Below, in pieces: positions 1 to 7,231 of a stretch of DNA of 13,013 nt. The translations under genes were made by a program, and so were the position numbers. Below the pieces are notes generated by a model. The model made no database searches. It was given only the letters and a program-made list of their open reading frames with translations, and was not told the origin of the DNA. Origin of the DNA: Syntrophaceae bacterium UBA2188 (GTDB taxonomy: Bacteria > Desulfobacterota > BSN033 > UBA1163); NCBI GenBank assembly GCA_002327985.1, contig DCVM01000060.1:1-13013 (forward strand), read 5' to 3'. Numbering within the stretch: position 1 is the first letter of the stretch; every line of letters starts with the position of its first letter.

Positions 1-16
1 GAGACGATAAAAAGAT

Positions 17-44
17 TTGACTTTCTTATATAAAATAATATAAT
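17..44 (+). promoter_or_regulatory. Sigma-70 promoter upstream of rpsU
   Basis: A -35 box TTGACT (17-22) and a perfect -10 box TATAAT (39-44) are separated by 16 bp in a very AT-rich stretch. Transcription would start near position 51, leaving a leader of about 34 nt before the rpsU start, with the AAAGGAGG ribosome site at 67-74. It probably drives rpsU and the genes behind it. The call rests on sequence match alone. Confidence 0.75.
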
Positions 45-84
45 TATCTGCTTAAATTAATTTGTGAAAGGAGGGGGAAAATGG

Positions 85-288
85 ATGCCAGGGATTAAAA
101 TTAAAGAAAATGAGTCTTTTGAAAACGCACTCAGGCGATTCAAAAAACAGGTCGAAAAGACAGGGATCTTGTCAGAGGTTCGGAAACGGGAACATTATGA
201 AAAGCCCAGTATAAAAAGAAAGAAGAAAGCGTTGGCCGCCAAGAAAAGGGCAATGAAAAGAATGAGAAAAATAATGGAGAGGGGATAG
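85..288 (+). CDS. rpsU: 30S ribosomal protein bS21
   Basis: This is a 67-aa, highly basic protein beginning MPGIKIKENESFENALRRFK, the typical N-terminus of bS21, with a lysine/arginine-rich C-terminal half that is characteristic of the family. bS21 binds the 30S platform near the 3' end of 16S rRNA and helps in initiation. The frame is open from a GTG at 64, but the ATG at 85 is the right start: it matches the family N-terminus and sits 10 nt after the GGAGG of a strong AAAGGAGG site at 67-74. Another ATG at 81 is out of frame. A near-consensus promoter lies just upstream. The next gene starts 3 nt after the stop, so the two are co-transcribed and probably translationally coupled. The rpsU-yqeY-dnaG-rpoD grouping is a known macromolecular-synthesis arrangement. 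Nothing in the protein looks broken. Confidence 0.97.
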   Translation: MPGIKIKENESFENALRRFKKQVEKTGILSEVRKREHYEKPSIKRKKKALAAKKRAMKRMRKIMERG

Positions 289-291
289 AGG

Positions 292-738
292 ATGAGCTTG
301 GAAGAGAGACTGCTCGAAGAGATGAAACAAGCCCTGAAATCCAACGATAAATTGCGACTTTCGACCATTCGGATGATCCGTTCCGCATTGAAAAATAAGG
401 AGATTGAGCTGAGAAGAAAGTTGGAGGAAGACGAAGTCATCAAGGTGATCCAGGTAATGGTCAGAAAGGGCGAGGAATCGGTTGCACAATTTCAAACCGG
501 TGGACGGATGGACCTGGTCGAAAAAGAGAATAAAGAGATCGACATATTAAAATCTTTTTTACCTCAATCCCTGAGCCAGGAAGAGATATTAAAGATGATT
601 GACCAAAGTATTCAAGAGACCCAAGCGTCCTCTTTAAAAGACTTGGGAAAAGTGATGAAATCAGTCATGCCAAAAATTGGGGGGAAAGCCGATGGAAAAT
701 GGGTCAATCAGTTGGTGAAAGAAAGGCTTTCCCCATGA
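292..738 (+). CDS. yqeY: GatB/YqeY domain protein
   Basis: The 148-aa product has the features of the GatB/YqeY family: an N-terminal helical part with SLEERLLEEMKQALKSND and RLSTIRMIRSALKNKEIE, then a C-terminal helical domain with a DLGKVMKSVMPKIGGKADGK segment. The C-terminal part resembles the tRNA-contacting tail domain of the amidotransferase subunit GatB, but the stand-alone protein has no settled biochemical role; a tRNA-related activity is an inference from that domain. Its length matches the family (about 147-150 aa). The start ATG at 292 follows a purine-rich GGAGAGGGG site and comes 3 nt after the rpsU stop. In related bacteria this gene commonly follows rpsU. There is a 43-nt gap before mutS2 with no clear terminator, so read-through is likely. 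Confidence 0.93.
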   Translation: MSLEERLLEEMKQALKSNDKLRLSTIRMIRSALKNKEIELRRKLEEDEVIKVIQVMVRKGEESVAQFQTGGRMDLVEKENKEIDILKSFLPQSLSQEEILKMIDQSIQETQASSLKDLGKVMKSVMPKIGGKADGKWVNQLVKERLSP

Positions 739-781
739 ATGCCTCCTCATAGTCGTTTATCCAAATCCTTTTTTACGCTTT

Positions 782-3133
782 ATGGACGATCGTTCCCTCA
801 AGCTTTTAGAGTATTACCATTTATTAGATATCTTGAAAGAATATTCAATCTCCCCCTTGGGCCGAAGGCGCTGTGAGGCCTTGAGACCTTCCGATGACCT
901 TCCTTTTATCCAATCCAGATTCACTGAAGTGATGGAACTTAAAAAAATTTTTGAAATAGAGGGGGACCTCCCTCTGGGGGGCTTGAAGGATATTGAGGGG
1001 ATTTTGAATCAATTAGAGGTCGAAGGATCGATTCTGGAGGTTGAAGAGTTATTGGATGTCCATGGACAGATGGTCTTATGCAAGGGACTCAGACGATTCT
1101 CTCAGAAGCTGGAGTCTATCAAAACCCCTCATCTTCAAGAAAAAATTTCCAGGTTATCTTACCAAAAGGTGCTGGAGAGAGAAATCCTTCAAGCGATCAA
1201 TATAAAAGGTGAGATTCTCGACCGGGCGAGTCCAGCCCTTTTAGACATACGCCATCGATTAGGGGGGGTAAGAGAAAAAACAAAGGGAATGCTCGAAGCC
1301 CTTCTTCATCGAGAAGATCTCCAGTCCATCTATCAGGAGCAGTTGATTACCCTTAGAAACGGGAGATATGTCCTTCCCATTAAATCCGATGCCGAGCATC
1401 GGCTGGATGGAATTATTCACGATCATTCCCAGAGCCGGATGACTTATTTTTTAGAGCCTCTTCAGATTGTTGCCCTCAACAATGAGATCAGTCTCCTCAT
1501 GGGAGAGGAGAAGGAGGAGGAATATCGGATCCTGGCAGCTCTTTCGGATAAGGTTCGGGAGGAAAGGCAACACTTATGGAGTGACCTGGACCTATTAGGA
1601 GAGCTGGACCTTCTCTCTGCCATGGCAAAACTCTCCATTCGTTTGAAGGGGGTTCCACCTCGCTTAAATGAAGAGGGAAACATTGAGATGAAGGAAGCCC
1701 GAAATCCTCTTCTTTGGCTTCAACAGGAAGATCGGGTGGTTCCCGTCCATCTGCGGATGGGAAAGGGAATCAAGGTGCTCATCGTGAGTGGAGCCAATGC
1801 AGGAGGTAAGACCGTGGCGTTAAAGACCTTGGGGCTTCTCACCCTGATGGTTCAATCGGGTCTTCCCATTCCTGTCTCAGAGGGAAGCCAGGTGGGAATC
1901 TTCAGAGACATCTTTGCGGTGATTGGCGATGAACAGAATATCGAAGAGAATCTGAGCACCTTCTCCAGCCATCTCCTTCATGTGAATCAAATCTTAGCCA
2001 AGGCAGGCCTGCGTTCCCTCATCCTCCTGGACGAACTGGGAGTGGGAACCCATGCCCAGGAAGGATGTGCACTGGCCATGGGGTTTTTAGACCGATTTCG
2101 AGAGAAGGGGGCCTCGATCGTGGTGACCACTCACTTCGATCGGCTCAAGGCTTATGGATACCTTCATCCGGATGTCGAGAACGTGGCGGTCGAGTTTGAT
2201 GAGGCGACGCTCGAGCCCCGATATACCCTTGCCTACGGATCCTCAGGATTGAGCAATGCCTTCTTAGTGGCGGAAAAACTGGGGATCTCGGAACAGGTTC
2301 TCGTTGCTGCACGTGCCCACCAAGATGGAAGTGGTGAAACGTTATCACGAACCCTGGAGAAACTGGAAAAGTTGAAACACGATACGGAGAGAGAGCGACT
2401 TGAATTTTTCAGGATGAAGGAAGAGGTTGGGCGTGAACGCCAGAGGCTAAAAAAGATCCTGGAGACGGTCCAGGAGAAAAGACAGGAGATTTATTCCAAG
2501 GCGGAAGAGAAGGCCAAAAAGGTAGTCCAGAAGATAGAGGATGAGCTCAAAGACTGGGTCCGCCGCAAAAAAGAGGAAAAAGTGGATCAGGGTCTTCAGC
2601 GTAAAGAGCTTAAGGAGATCAGGGAGAAATTTTTCCCTTCGGTCAAGAGAAAAAGGGGTTCTGCAATGCCGGGTGGCTTGAAGGTGGGGGAACGTGTTAG
2701 AATTGAAAGCCTGCGAAGCAATGGGATCCTGATAAATGTCTTAAAGTCGTTAAATCGGGCCGAGGTGGTCACGGATCAGGCCAAAGTCAAAGCCCCCCTC
2801 TCTGAGATCGTTCAGGTCACGGATGAAGAAGAGAAAAAGGAGATAGGGATTCAGAACGCGCCCCCTTTTTTAAAGGGGAAGGTGGGGGAACCCTCCGTGC
2901 AATTGAATGTGATCGGTCTGACCATCGAGGAGGCTCTTCCGAAAGTGGATAAATTTATTGACCAGGCACTCCTCCATGGATTGGAAAAAATCACCATTAT
3001 TCATGGGGTGGGTACTGGAAGGTTGCGAAATGCAATCAGTCAATACCTAAATGGACATCGGGCGGTGAAAAATTTTATTCCCGGAGAGACGATGAAGGGG
3101 GGTCGTGGGATGACGATCGTGGAATTGAGGTAA
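782..3133 (+). CDS. mutS2: MutS2 ATPase with C-terminal Smr domain
   Basis: The 783-aa protein has the MutS2 layout: a MutS-like core and lever region (about 1-320), an ABC-type ATPase, a charged coiled coil (about 510-620), a linker, and a Smr domain (about 705-783). The Walker A motif GANAGGKT is at 337-344. Walker B has D417-E418 in LILLDELG, followed by GVGTHAQEG, where family members more often have GAGTDPxEG. MutS2 has no mismatch-binding domain; family members act on branched DNA to suppress recombination, and others split collided ribosomes. The Smr domain keeps HGVGTGRLR (741-749), but the usual LDLHG/LDLRG motif reads LNVIG (708-712), so nuclease activity is doubtful. Residues 692-703 look like a translated dispersed repeat. 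The ATG at 782 has no recognisable Shine-Dalgarno but fits the family N-terminus. The length is normal and the frame is intact. Confidence 0.96.
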   Translation: MDDRSLKLLEYYHLLDILKEYSISPLGRRRCEALRPSDDLPFIQSRFTEVMELKKIFEIEGDLPLGGLKDIEGILNQLEVEGSILEVEELLDVHGQMVLCKGLRRFSQKLESIKTPHLQEKISRLSYQKVLEREILQAINIKGEILDRASPALLDIRHRLGGVREKTKGMLEALLHREDLQSIYQEQLITLRNGRYVLPIKSDAEHRLDGIIHDHSQSRMTYFLEPLQIVALNNEISLLMGEEKEEEYRILAALSDKVREERQHLWSDLDLLGELDLLSAMAKLSIRLKGVPPRLNEEGNIEMKEARNPLLWLQQEDRVVPVHLRMGKGIKVLIVSGANAGGKTVALKTLGLLTLMVQSGLPIPVSEGSQVGIFRDIFAVIGDEQNIEENLSTFSSHLLHVNQILAKAGLRSLILLDELGVGTHAQEGCALAMGFLDRFREKGASIVVTTHFDRLKAYGYLHPDVENVAVEFDEATLEPRYTLAYGSSGLSNAFLVAEKLGISEQVLVAARAHQDGSGETLSRTLEKLEKLKHDTERERLEFFRMKEEVGRERQRLKKILETVQEKRQEIYSKAEEKAKKVVQKIEDELKDWVRRKKEEKVDQGLQRKELKEIREKFFPSVKRKRGSAMPGGLKVGERVRIESLRSNGILINVLKSLNRAEVVTDQAKVKAPLSEIVQVTDEEEKKEIGIQNAPPFLKGKVGEPSVQLNVIGLTIEEALPKVDKFIDQALLHGLEKITIIHGVGTGRLRNAISQYLNGHRAVKNFIPGETMKGGRGMTIVELR
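2861..2889 (+). repeat. Palindromic C/G-run repeat embedded in mutS2
   Basis: A CCCCC run, a T run, TAAAGGGG and a GGTGGGGG tail occur inside the coding frame and are read as PPFLKGKVG in the linker just before the Smr domain. The shape (C5-T-rich, A-rich-G4/5, then a second G run) resembles the intergenic palindromes at 9029-9071 and 9225-9231 in this window. I interpret it as a dispersed repeat that entered the gene in frame. Identity with a genomic repeat family cannot be shown from one window. Confidence 0.4.
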
Positions 3134-3149
3134 CTCCCTTTAGAGGGAG
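3134..3149 (+). other. Small hairpin immediately after mutS2 stop
   Basis: CTCCCT and AGGGAG form a perfect 6-bp stem around the loop TTAG, starting at the base after the TAA stop. No U-tract follows, so it is not a canonical Rho-independent terminator. It could protect the mutS2 3' end or weaken read-through into dnaG. A second, weaker TTCCC/GGGAA stem follows at about 3165-3180. Confidence 0.35.
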
Positions 3150-3242
3150 CAGGGGGTTGATCTTTCCCTCCATCGGGAACCCAAGTCATTGATTATCTCA
3201 TCCCCGCCATCCGTGGCAGGGCCTTCTTACAGGGTAAAGCGT

Positions 3243-5066
3243 TTGGCTGTTGGATTTTTATCCGAAGAAAAGGTTTCAGAGATTCGGGACCGTTCCAGCA
3301 TTCTGGAAGTCGTTTCGGATCATGTGACCCTTAAAAAGACCGGAAAGAACTATAAAGGACTCTGTCCATTTCATTCTGAAAAGACCCCCTCTTTCATGGT
3401 GAATGAAGAGAAACAAATTTTTCACTGCTTCGGTTGCGGAGAAGGTGGAGATGTTTTCACCTTTTTAATGAAGGTGGGGAACTACTCCTTCCCCCAGGCC
3501 GTTGAGGAATTGGCAACACGCTATGGAGTGAGACTCCCTGCCCGTGAACTTTCTACCACCCAAAAGAGAGAGATGTCCAAAAGGGAGAGCTTCTTCCAAA
3601 TCAACCAGATCGCCTCAGATTATTTTCACGATCTCCTGATCCAGGGACGGGAGGGTGGGGAGGGGAGAAAGTATTTGTCTCAGAGGGGGATCAGCCAGGA
3701 GATTATCAGGGATCACCGATTGGGGTATTCCACCAACCGTTGGGATGGATTGGTTCAACATTTCCAGCAGAGAAAGGTTTCCCTCGAACTGGCGTGGGAG
3801 CTTGGGTTGATTTTTCCCAAGAAGAAAGAAGGTCGGGTCGAATCGATGTTGGGCTGGTACGATGCCTTTCGTGGAAGGATCCTCTTTCCCATCTTTGACC
3901 TCCACCAACGGGTGGTTGGATTCGGAGGGAGAGTGATCCAAGACAGGCAACCCAAATATCTTAACTCTCCGGAATCAAGCATCTATCATAAGGGGGATGT
4001 CCTCTATGGCCTCCAGGTGGCCAAGCGTTACGCGACCGAGAAAGATGGCGTGATCATCGTTGAAGGTTATTTTGATTTGTTAACCCTCCACCAATATGGA
4101 TTCAAGCACAGTGTGGCCACATTAGGAACGGCGCTGACCCCTCAACATGTTCGAACTCTAAAACGATATACAAAAAATTTGATCACCCTTTTTGACGCGG
4201 ATTCGGCGGGGGTCCAGGCAACCCTTCGTTCGCTTCCCCTCTTTTTGGAGGAGGAAGTAGTCGGGAAGACCATTGTTCTTCCCAAAGGGGAAGACCCGGA
4301 CGGTTTTTTAAGGAAAGTCGATTTGGAAGACTTTGGAGGGAGGGTGGATCGTGCCATTCCCCTGATCGATTTCTTTTTTGAACGTTTGATGAAAACCTAT
4401 GATGCGAAATCCATCGATGGCAAGGTGAACGTGGCGAGGGAAGGGGTAGCCCTTCTCAAGAAAATCCCAGATAAGATCCGGCGGGATTTTTACACGAGGG
4501 CTTTGGCAGAGAAGTTGGATATCAAAGAATCCTTTCTCTATGAAATGCTCCAGTCCTCTTCCAAAGGACCCCTCCAGCCCCGAGAGGATTTAAAAAAGTC
4601 ATTCCATGAAACCCCTTTCCCGAAGTCAGAAGAAATGGTGGTCCGACTCATGGTTCACCATCCTGAACTCATCCCAACCATTTCAAATGAAGGGATCGTC
4701 AAAGAGTTTGAGAGTCCGATCTTGCAGAACATAGCCGGAGCCTTGGGAGATCTTTATGGAAGAAGAGGAAGGCTTGACCTGCCTGAGGTCTTGGCCCATG
4801 TGGAGGAGGCCCTCCAAGGGCGATTGTGTGAGTTCGCCTTCCAGGAGTGCGGGCTGGAGGGTGGAGATCGAGGGAAAATCTTGCAGGACTGTATCCAAAA
4901 GATTCGGGAGAAAAGATTAAAAAAGGAGAGAGGCGAATTGCTCCGAAGGATTAAAGAGGCGGAAAACCAGCAGGAGGAAAAAAGACTGGTTCCTCTTTTA
5001 AAAGAGCGACAGGAGTTGGCAAAGAGGGAGAGAGGCCTCCGAAAAGATCGTTTTCAAAAAGGTTAG
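3243..5066 (+). CDS. dnaG: DNA primase DnaG
   Basis: DnaG makes RNA primers for the replisome, working with the DnaB helicase. With a TTG start at 3243 the product is 607 aa. It has a CHC2 zinc-binding domain with C41, H44, C62 and C65 (CPFH...CFGC), then the RNA polymerase core with TOPRIM motifs: EGYFD at 274-278, where EGYMD is commoner, and FDADSAG at 317-323, followed by GEDPDGFL. The C-terminal part (about 430-607) is helical and charged, matching the DnaB-binding region. The frame is open back to a TTG at 3189. I prefer 3243 because AGGG lies 8 nt upstream and the family usually begins only a few residues before the xIPEE-like segment, here FLSEEKVSEIRDR. A GTG at 3213 has no ribosome site. 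The rpoD start follows 11 nt after the stop, so the two form an operon. The start choice is the uncertain part. Confidence 0.95.
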   Translation: MAVGFLSEEKVSEIRDRSSILEVVSDHVTLKKTGKNYKGLCPFHSEKTPSFMVNEEKQIFHCFGCGEGGDVFTFLMKVGNYSFPQAVEELATRYGVRLPARELSTTQKREMSKRESFFQINQIASDYFHDLLIQGREGGEGRKYLSQRGISQEIIRDHRLGYSTNRWDGLVQHFQQRKVSLELAWELGLIFPKKKEGRVESMLGWYDAFRGRILFPIFDLHQRVVGFGGRVIQDRQPKYLNSPESSIYHKGDVLYGLQVAKRYATEKDGVIIVEGYFDLLTLHQYGFKHSVATLGTALTPQHVRTLKRYTKNLITLFDADSAGVQATLRSLPLFLEEEVVGKTIVLPKGEDPDGFLRKVDLEDFGGRVDRAIPLIDFFFERLMKTYDAKSIDGKVNVAREGVALLKKIPDKIRRDFYTRALAEKLDIKESFLYEMLQSSSKGPLQPREDLKKSFHETPFPKSEEMVVRLMVHHPELIPTISNEGIVKEFESPILQNIAGALGDLYGRRGRLDLPEVLAHVEEALQGRLCEFAFQECGLEGGDRGKILQDCIQKIREKRLKKERGELLRRIKEAENQQEEKRLVPLLKERQELAKRERGLRKDRFQKG

Positions 5067-5077
5067 GGGGAAGGTCC

Positions 5078-6871
5078 ATGACAAAGGGAGGAAAGGTCAA
5101 AGAGGTTGAGCAGTTGATGCATATGGAGGGAGAGAAAGGATTTCTGACCTTTGATGAGGTAACGGATATTCCCCCAAACGATATTGTCTCCTCTGATCAA
5201 ATTGATGATGTCCTGATGATGTTCGACGAAATGGACATCGATGTGGTGGATGACCTCCAGGGATTGAAAATGGAGGAAGAGAAGGCGGTGGAAAAGGAAG
5301 AGGAGGAAGGCGATGAACTGGAAATGGGAACCTTGAGCAGGGCCACCGATCCTGTCCGGATGTATCTGCGGGAGATGGGGTCCGTTTCTCTTCTCACCCG
5401 AGAGGGAGAAGTGGAAATTGCGAAAAGAATTGAAAGGGGTAAAAGGGAGGCCCTCAGGGTCGTGTTGAACTGCCCTATGGCCGTCAAAGAGATCATCAAT
5501 CTGGGCAATGCGATTAAGGTGGGCAAGGTGGAGATCCGGGAAGTGACCAACGAAATCGACGAAGAAGAAATAAGTCCTGACGAAGAGGAAGATCAAAGGA
5601 AAAAGATTTTAAGCCTCATCGAAAAGATTAAGCAAAGAGATGAGGACATTCGGAGGCTCCTGAGAGGGAAGGCGGTATCGAAGACAACGGTTCAGACACA
5701 AAGAAATAAGAAAAAAGAGGAGACCAAGAAAAAACAGAAAGGGTTCAAGAAGAGACAAGAAGAGATGAGAAAGAAACAAGAAGAGATTCTAAATTATTTC
5801 CATCAGATGAACCTGAGGGATACTCAGATCAATAAAATTATCCAGAAAATGAAGCAGCTGTTGAACCGATTACAAAAAGGCGAAAGTGAAATGAGGAAGG
5901 TCGAGGAGAAGTTTCGAATTTCTGCCCAGGAGGCACGGACCTATTTGAAAAAATTGAGAAAGAGGGACGTGAGTGAGAAGAAACTTCTTCAAACCCGAAA
6001 GTTGAGTAAGGCGGACCTCCAAGAGATTTGCCGGACGGCCATGAATATCCAGAGGAAAACTCACAAGGTCGAAAAAGAATGTGGCCTGGTGGCTGACAAA
6101 TTGGCCACAGCGGTGAAGTCCATTGTGGAAGGGGAGACCAAGGCCAGGGAGGCCAAGAGCGAGTTGGTGAAGGCAAACTTGAGGCTGGTCGTCTCCATCG
6201 CCAAAAAATATACCAATCGCGGACTTCAATTTTTAGATCTAATTCAAGAGGGAAATATCGGATTAATGAAAGCGGTGGATAAGTTTGAATACCAGCGGGG
6301 TTATAAATTTAGTACCTATGCGACCTGGTGGATCCGACAAGCCATCACGCGAGCCATTGCTGATCAGGCGAGGACCATTCGGATCCCTGTTCATATGATC
6401 GAGACGATCAATAAGTTGATCCGAACCTCCAGATACCTGGTTCAGGAAATGGGGCGAGAGCCCACCCCTGAGGAAATCGCCGAGAAGATGGATATGGCCC
6501 TGGATAAAGTGAGAAAAGTGTTGAAGATTGCCAAGGAGCCCATCTCCCTTGAAACGCCTATCGGGGAGGAGGAAGATAGTCACTTAGGAGATTTGATTGA
6601 GGACAAAGGAGTTATTTCACCCCAGGAAGCTGTGATCAGCTCCAATTTATCCGAACAAACTCGGAAGGTCTTGGCCAGCCTCACCCCGAGAGAGGAGAAG
6701 GTTTTGAGAATGCGGTTTGGGATCGGGGAAAAATATGACCATACCCTGGAAGAGGTGGGGCAAGATTTCGATGTAACCCGGGAGAGAATCCGGCAGATTG
6801 AGGCTAAGGCACTGAGGAAATTAAGACATCCCAGCCGGGCCAAGAAACTGAAAAGCTTCCTTGAAACCTGA
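5078..6871 (+). CDS. rpoD: Primary sigma factor RpoD (sigma-70)
   Basis: The 597-aa product is the housekeeping sigma subunit that directs RNA polymerase to -35/-10 promoters. Region 1.1 is present (GFLTFDEVTDIPPNDIVSS and the following DQIDDVLMMFDEMDIDVVDD), which marks a group 1 sigma factor. Region 1.2 begins at about D91 (DPVRMYLREMG). A long non-conserved, lysine/glutamate-rich, probably helical stretch fills about 150-350. Region 2 begins at A366 with ANLRLVVSIAKKYTNRGLQF and continues to the -10-recognition helix YATWWIRQAITRAIADQ. Region 4 begins at L535 (LTPREEKVLRMRFGIG) and ends with the -35-binding helix containing VTRERIRQIEAKALRKLR. The ATG at 5078 has an AGGGGGAAGG ribosome site at 5065-5074 that overlaps the dnaG stop, suggesting coupled translation. 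The nearly consensus promoters at 17-44 and 6957-6984 are what this sigma factor would use. Confidence 0.98.
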   Translation: MTKGGKVKEVEQLMHMEGEKGFLTFDEVTDIPPNDIVSSDQIDDVLMMFDEMDIDVVDDLQGLKMEEEKAVEKEEEEGDELEMGTLSRATDPVRMYLREMGSVSLLTREGEVEIAKRIERGKREALRVVLNCPMAVKEIINLGNAIKVGKVEIREVTNEIDEEEISPDEEEDQRKKILSLIEKIKQRDEDIRRLLRGKAVSKTTVQTQRNKKKEETKKKQKGFKKRQEEMRKKQEEILNYFHQMNLRDTQINKIIQKMKQLLNRLQKGESEMRKVEEKFRISAQEARTYLKKLRKRDVSEKKLLQTRKLSKADLQEICRTAMNIQRKTHKVEKECGLVADKLATAVKSIVEGETKAREAKSELVKANLRLVVSIAKKYTNRGLQFLDLIQEGNIGLMKAVDKFEYQRGYKFSTYATWWIRQAITRAIADQARTIRIPVHMIETINKLIRTSRYLVQEMGREPTPEEIAEKMDMALDKVRKVLKIAKEPISLETPIGEEEDSHLGDLIEDKGVISPQEAVISSNLSEQTRKVLASLTPREEKVLRMRFGIGEKYDHTLEEVGQDFDVTRERIRQIEAKALRKLRHPSRAKKLKSFLET

Positions 6872-6876
6872 TATCC

Positions 6877-6944
6877 AATGCGGATTGCAGAATTAAACTC
6901 CCTGCCTGCGGTAGGCAGGCGAAATCCGCATTCCGAAATCGGAA
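6877..6944. repeat. Nested inverted repeat after rpoD
   Basis: AATGCGGATT (6877-6886) and AATCCGCATT (6923-6932) are a perfect 10-bp inverted repeat. Inside it, CCTGCCT (6901-6907) and AGGCAGG (6913-6919) form a second stem. Directly after it, TTCCGA and TCGGAA (6931-6944) form a third. No U-tract follows, so although it lies just past rpoD it does not look like an intrinsic terminator. The inner CCTGCCT palindrome recurs at 9001-9020 and, decayed, at about 9911-9938, which points to a dispersed element. Confidence 0.6.
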
Positions 6945-6956
6945 ATGGAGATGGGG

Positions 6957-6984
6957 TTGACACCTTTGAGGGATGGCCTATAAT
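6957..6984 (+). promoter_or_regulatory. Consensus sigma-70 promoter for the tRNA
   Basis: TTGACA (6957-6962) and TATAAT (6979-6984) are both perfect consensus hexamers with a 16-bp spacer. Initiation would fall at about 6990-6992, one to three bases before the tRNA 5' end at 6993, so the primary transcript has almost no 5' leader. The strength fits a stable-RNA promoter, and it separates this tRNA from the rpoD operon. Confidence 0.9.
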
Positions 6985-6992
6985 AAGAAATA

Positions 6993-7068
6993 GGGCCCAT
7001 AGCTCAGCTGGAAGAGCCACCGGCTCATAACCGGAAGGTCCCTGGTTCGAACCCAGGTGGGCCCACCA
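6993..7068 (+). tRNA. tRNA with CAT anticodon (Ile2-lysidine or Met)
   Basis: This is a 76-nt cloverleaf with encoded CCA. The acceptor arms are GGGCCCA (6993-6999) and TGGGCCC (7058-7064). The D-stem is GCTC/GAGC. The anticodon loop is CTCATAA with CAT at 7026-7028, and the T-arm is CCTGG-TTCGAAC-CCAGG. The anticodon stem has four GC pairs and an A27-A43 mismatch. CAT can mean elongator Met or, after C34-to-lysidine modification by TilS, Ile reading AUA. The acceptor stem has C4-G69 and C5-G68, the pairs TilS is known to recognise, so Ile2 is favoured. It is not initiator-like, because the three G-C pairs next to the initiator anticodon loop and an unpaired position 1 are not seen. A tRNA placed directly after rpoD also occurs in related bacteria. 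Confidence 0.93.
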
Positions 7069-7135
7069 GGAAAGGGGAACGTTTGTTATGCACTCTTTTG
7101 GGATAAAAGGAAGGATGCTCCACGGGTTTGGACGG

Positions 7136-7174
7136 AACAAGAAGAGTGCACCCCTTTGGTGCACTCTTCTTGTT
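7136..7174 (+). terminator. Strong hairpin downstream of tRNA (candidate terminator)
   Basis: AACAAGAAGAGTGCACC (7136-7152) and its perfect complement (7158-7174) form a 17-bp stem with the 5-nt loop CCTTT. The bases that follow are TGGGGGG, so the U-tract is weak (only TTGTTT across the stem base). It could terminate the tRNA transcript or act as a processing or insulation structure before the zinc-ribbon gene. TGCACTCTT at 7089-7097 can pair with AAGAGTGCA (7142-7150) and compete with this stem. Confidence 0.5.
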
Positions 7175-7231
7175 TGGGGGGAAACCCATTAAGATTTATT
7201 CCTACAAAATTTGTCAGATAGGAGGTAACGG

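Noticed and set aside
738..782. A missing cvpA gene or a broken remnant between yqeY and mutS2
   Set aside because: Some relatives carry another gene here, but these 43 bp have no coding trace.
5063..5596. 177-aa open frame on the minus strand
   Set aside because: It lies entirely opposite the start of rpoD, has no ribosome site, and its phenylalanine- and histidine-rich composition is the mirror of E/K/D-rich rpoD codons.
6580..7164. 194-aa open frame on the minus strand
   Set aside because: It runs antisense through the rpoD 3' end, the nested repeat, the tRNA and the hairpin; a gene crossing all of these is not credible. The segment LGSNQGPSGYEPVALPAEL is the familiar false translation of a tRNA.
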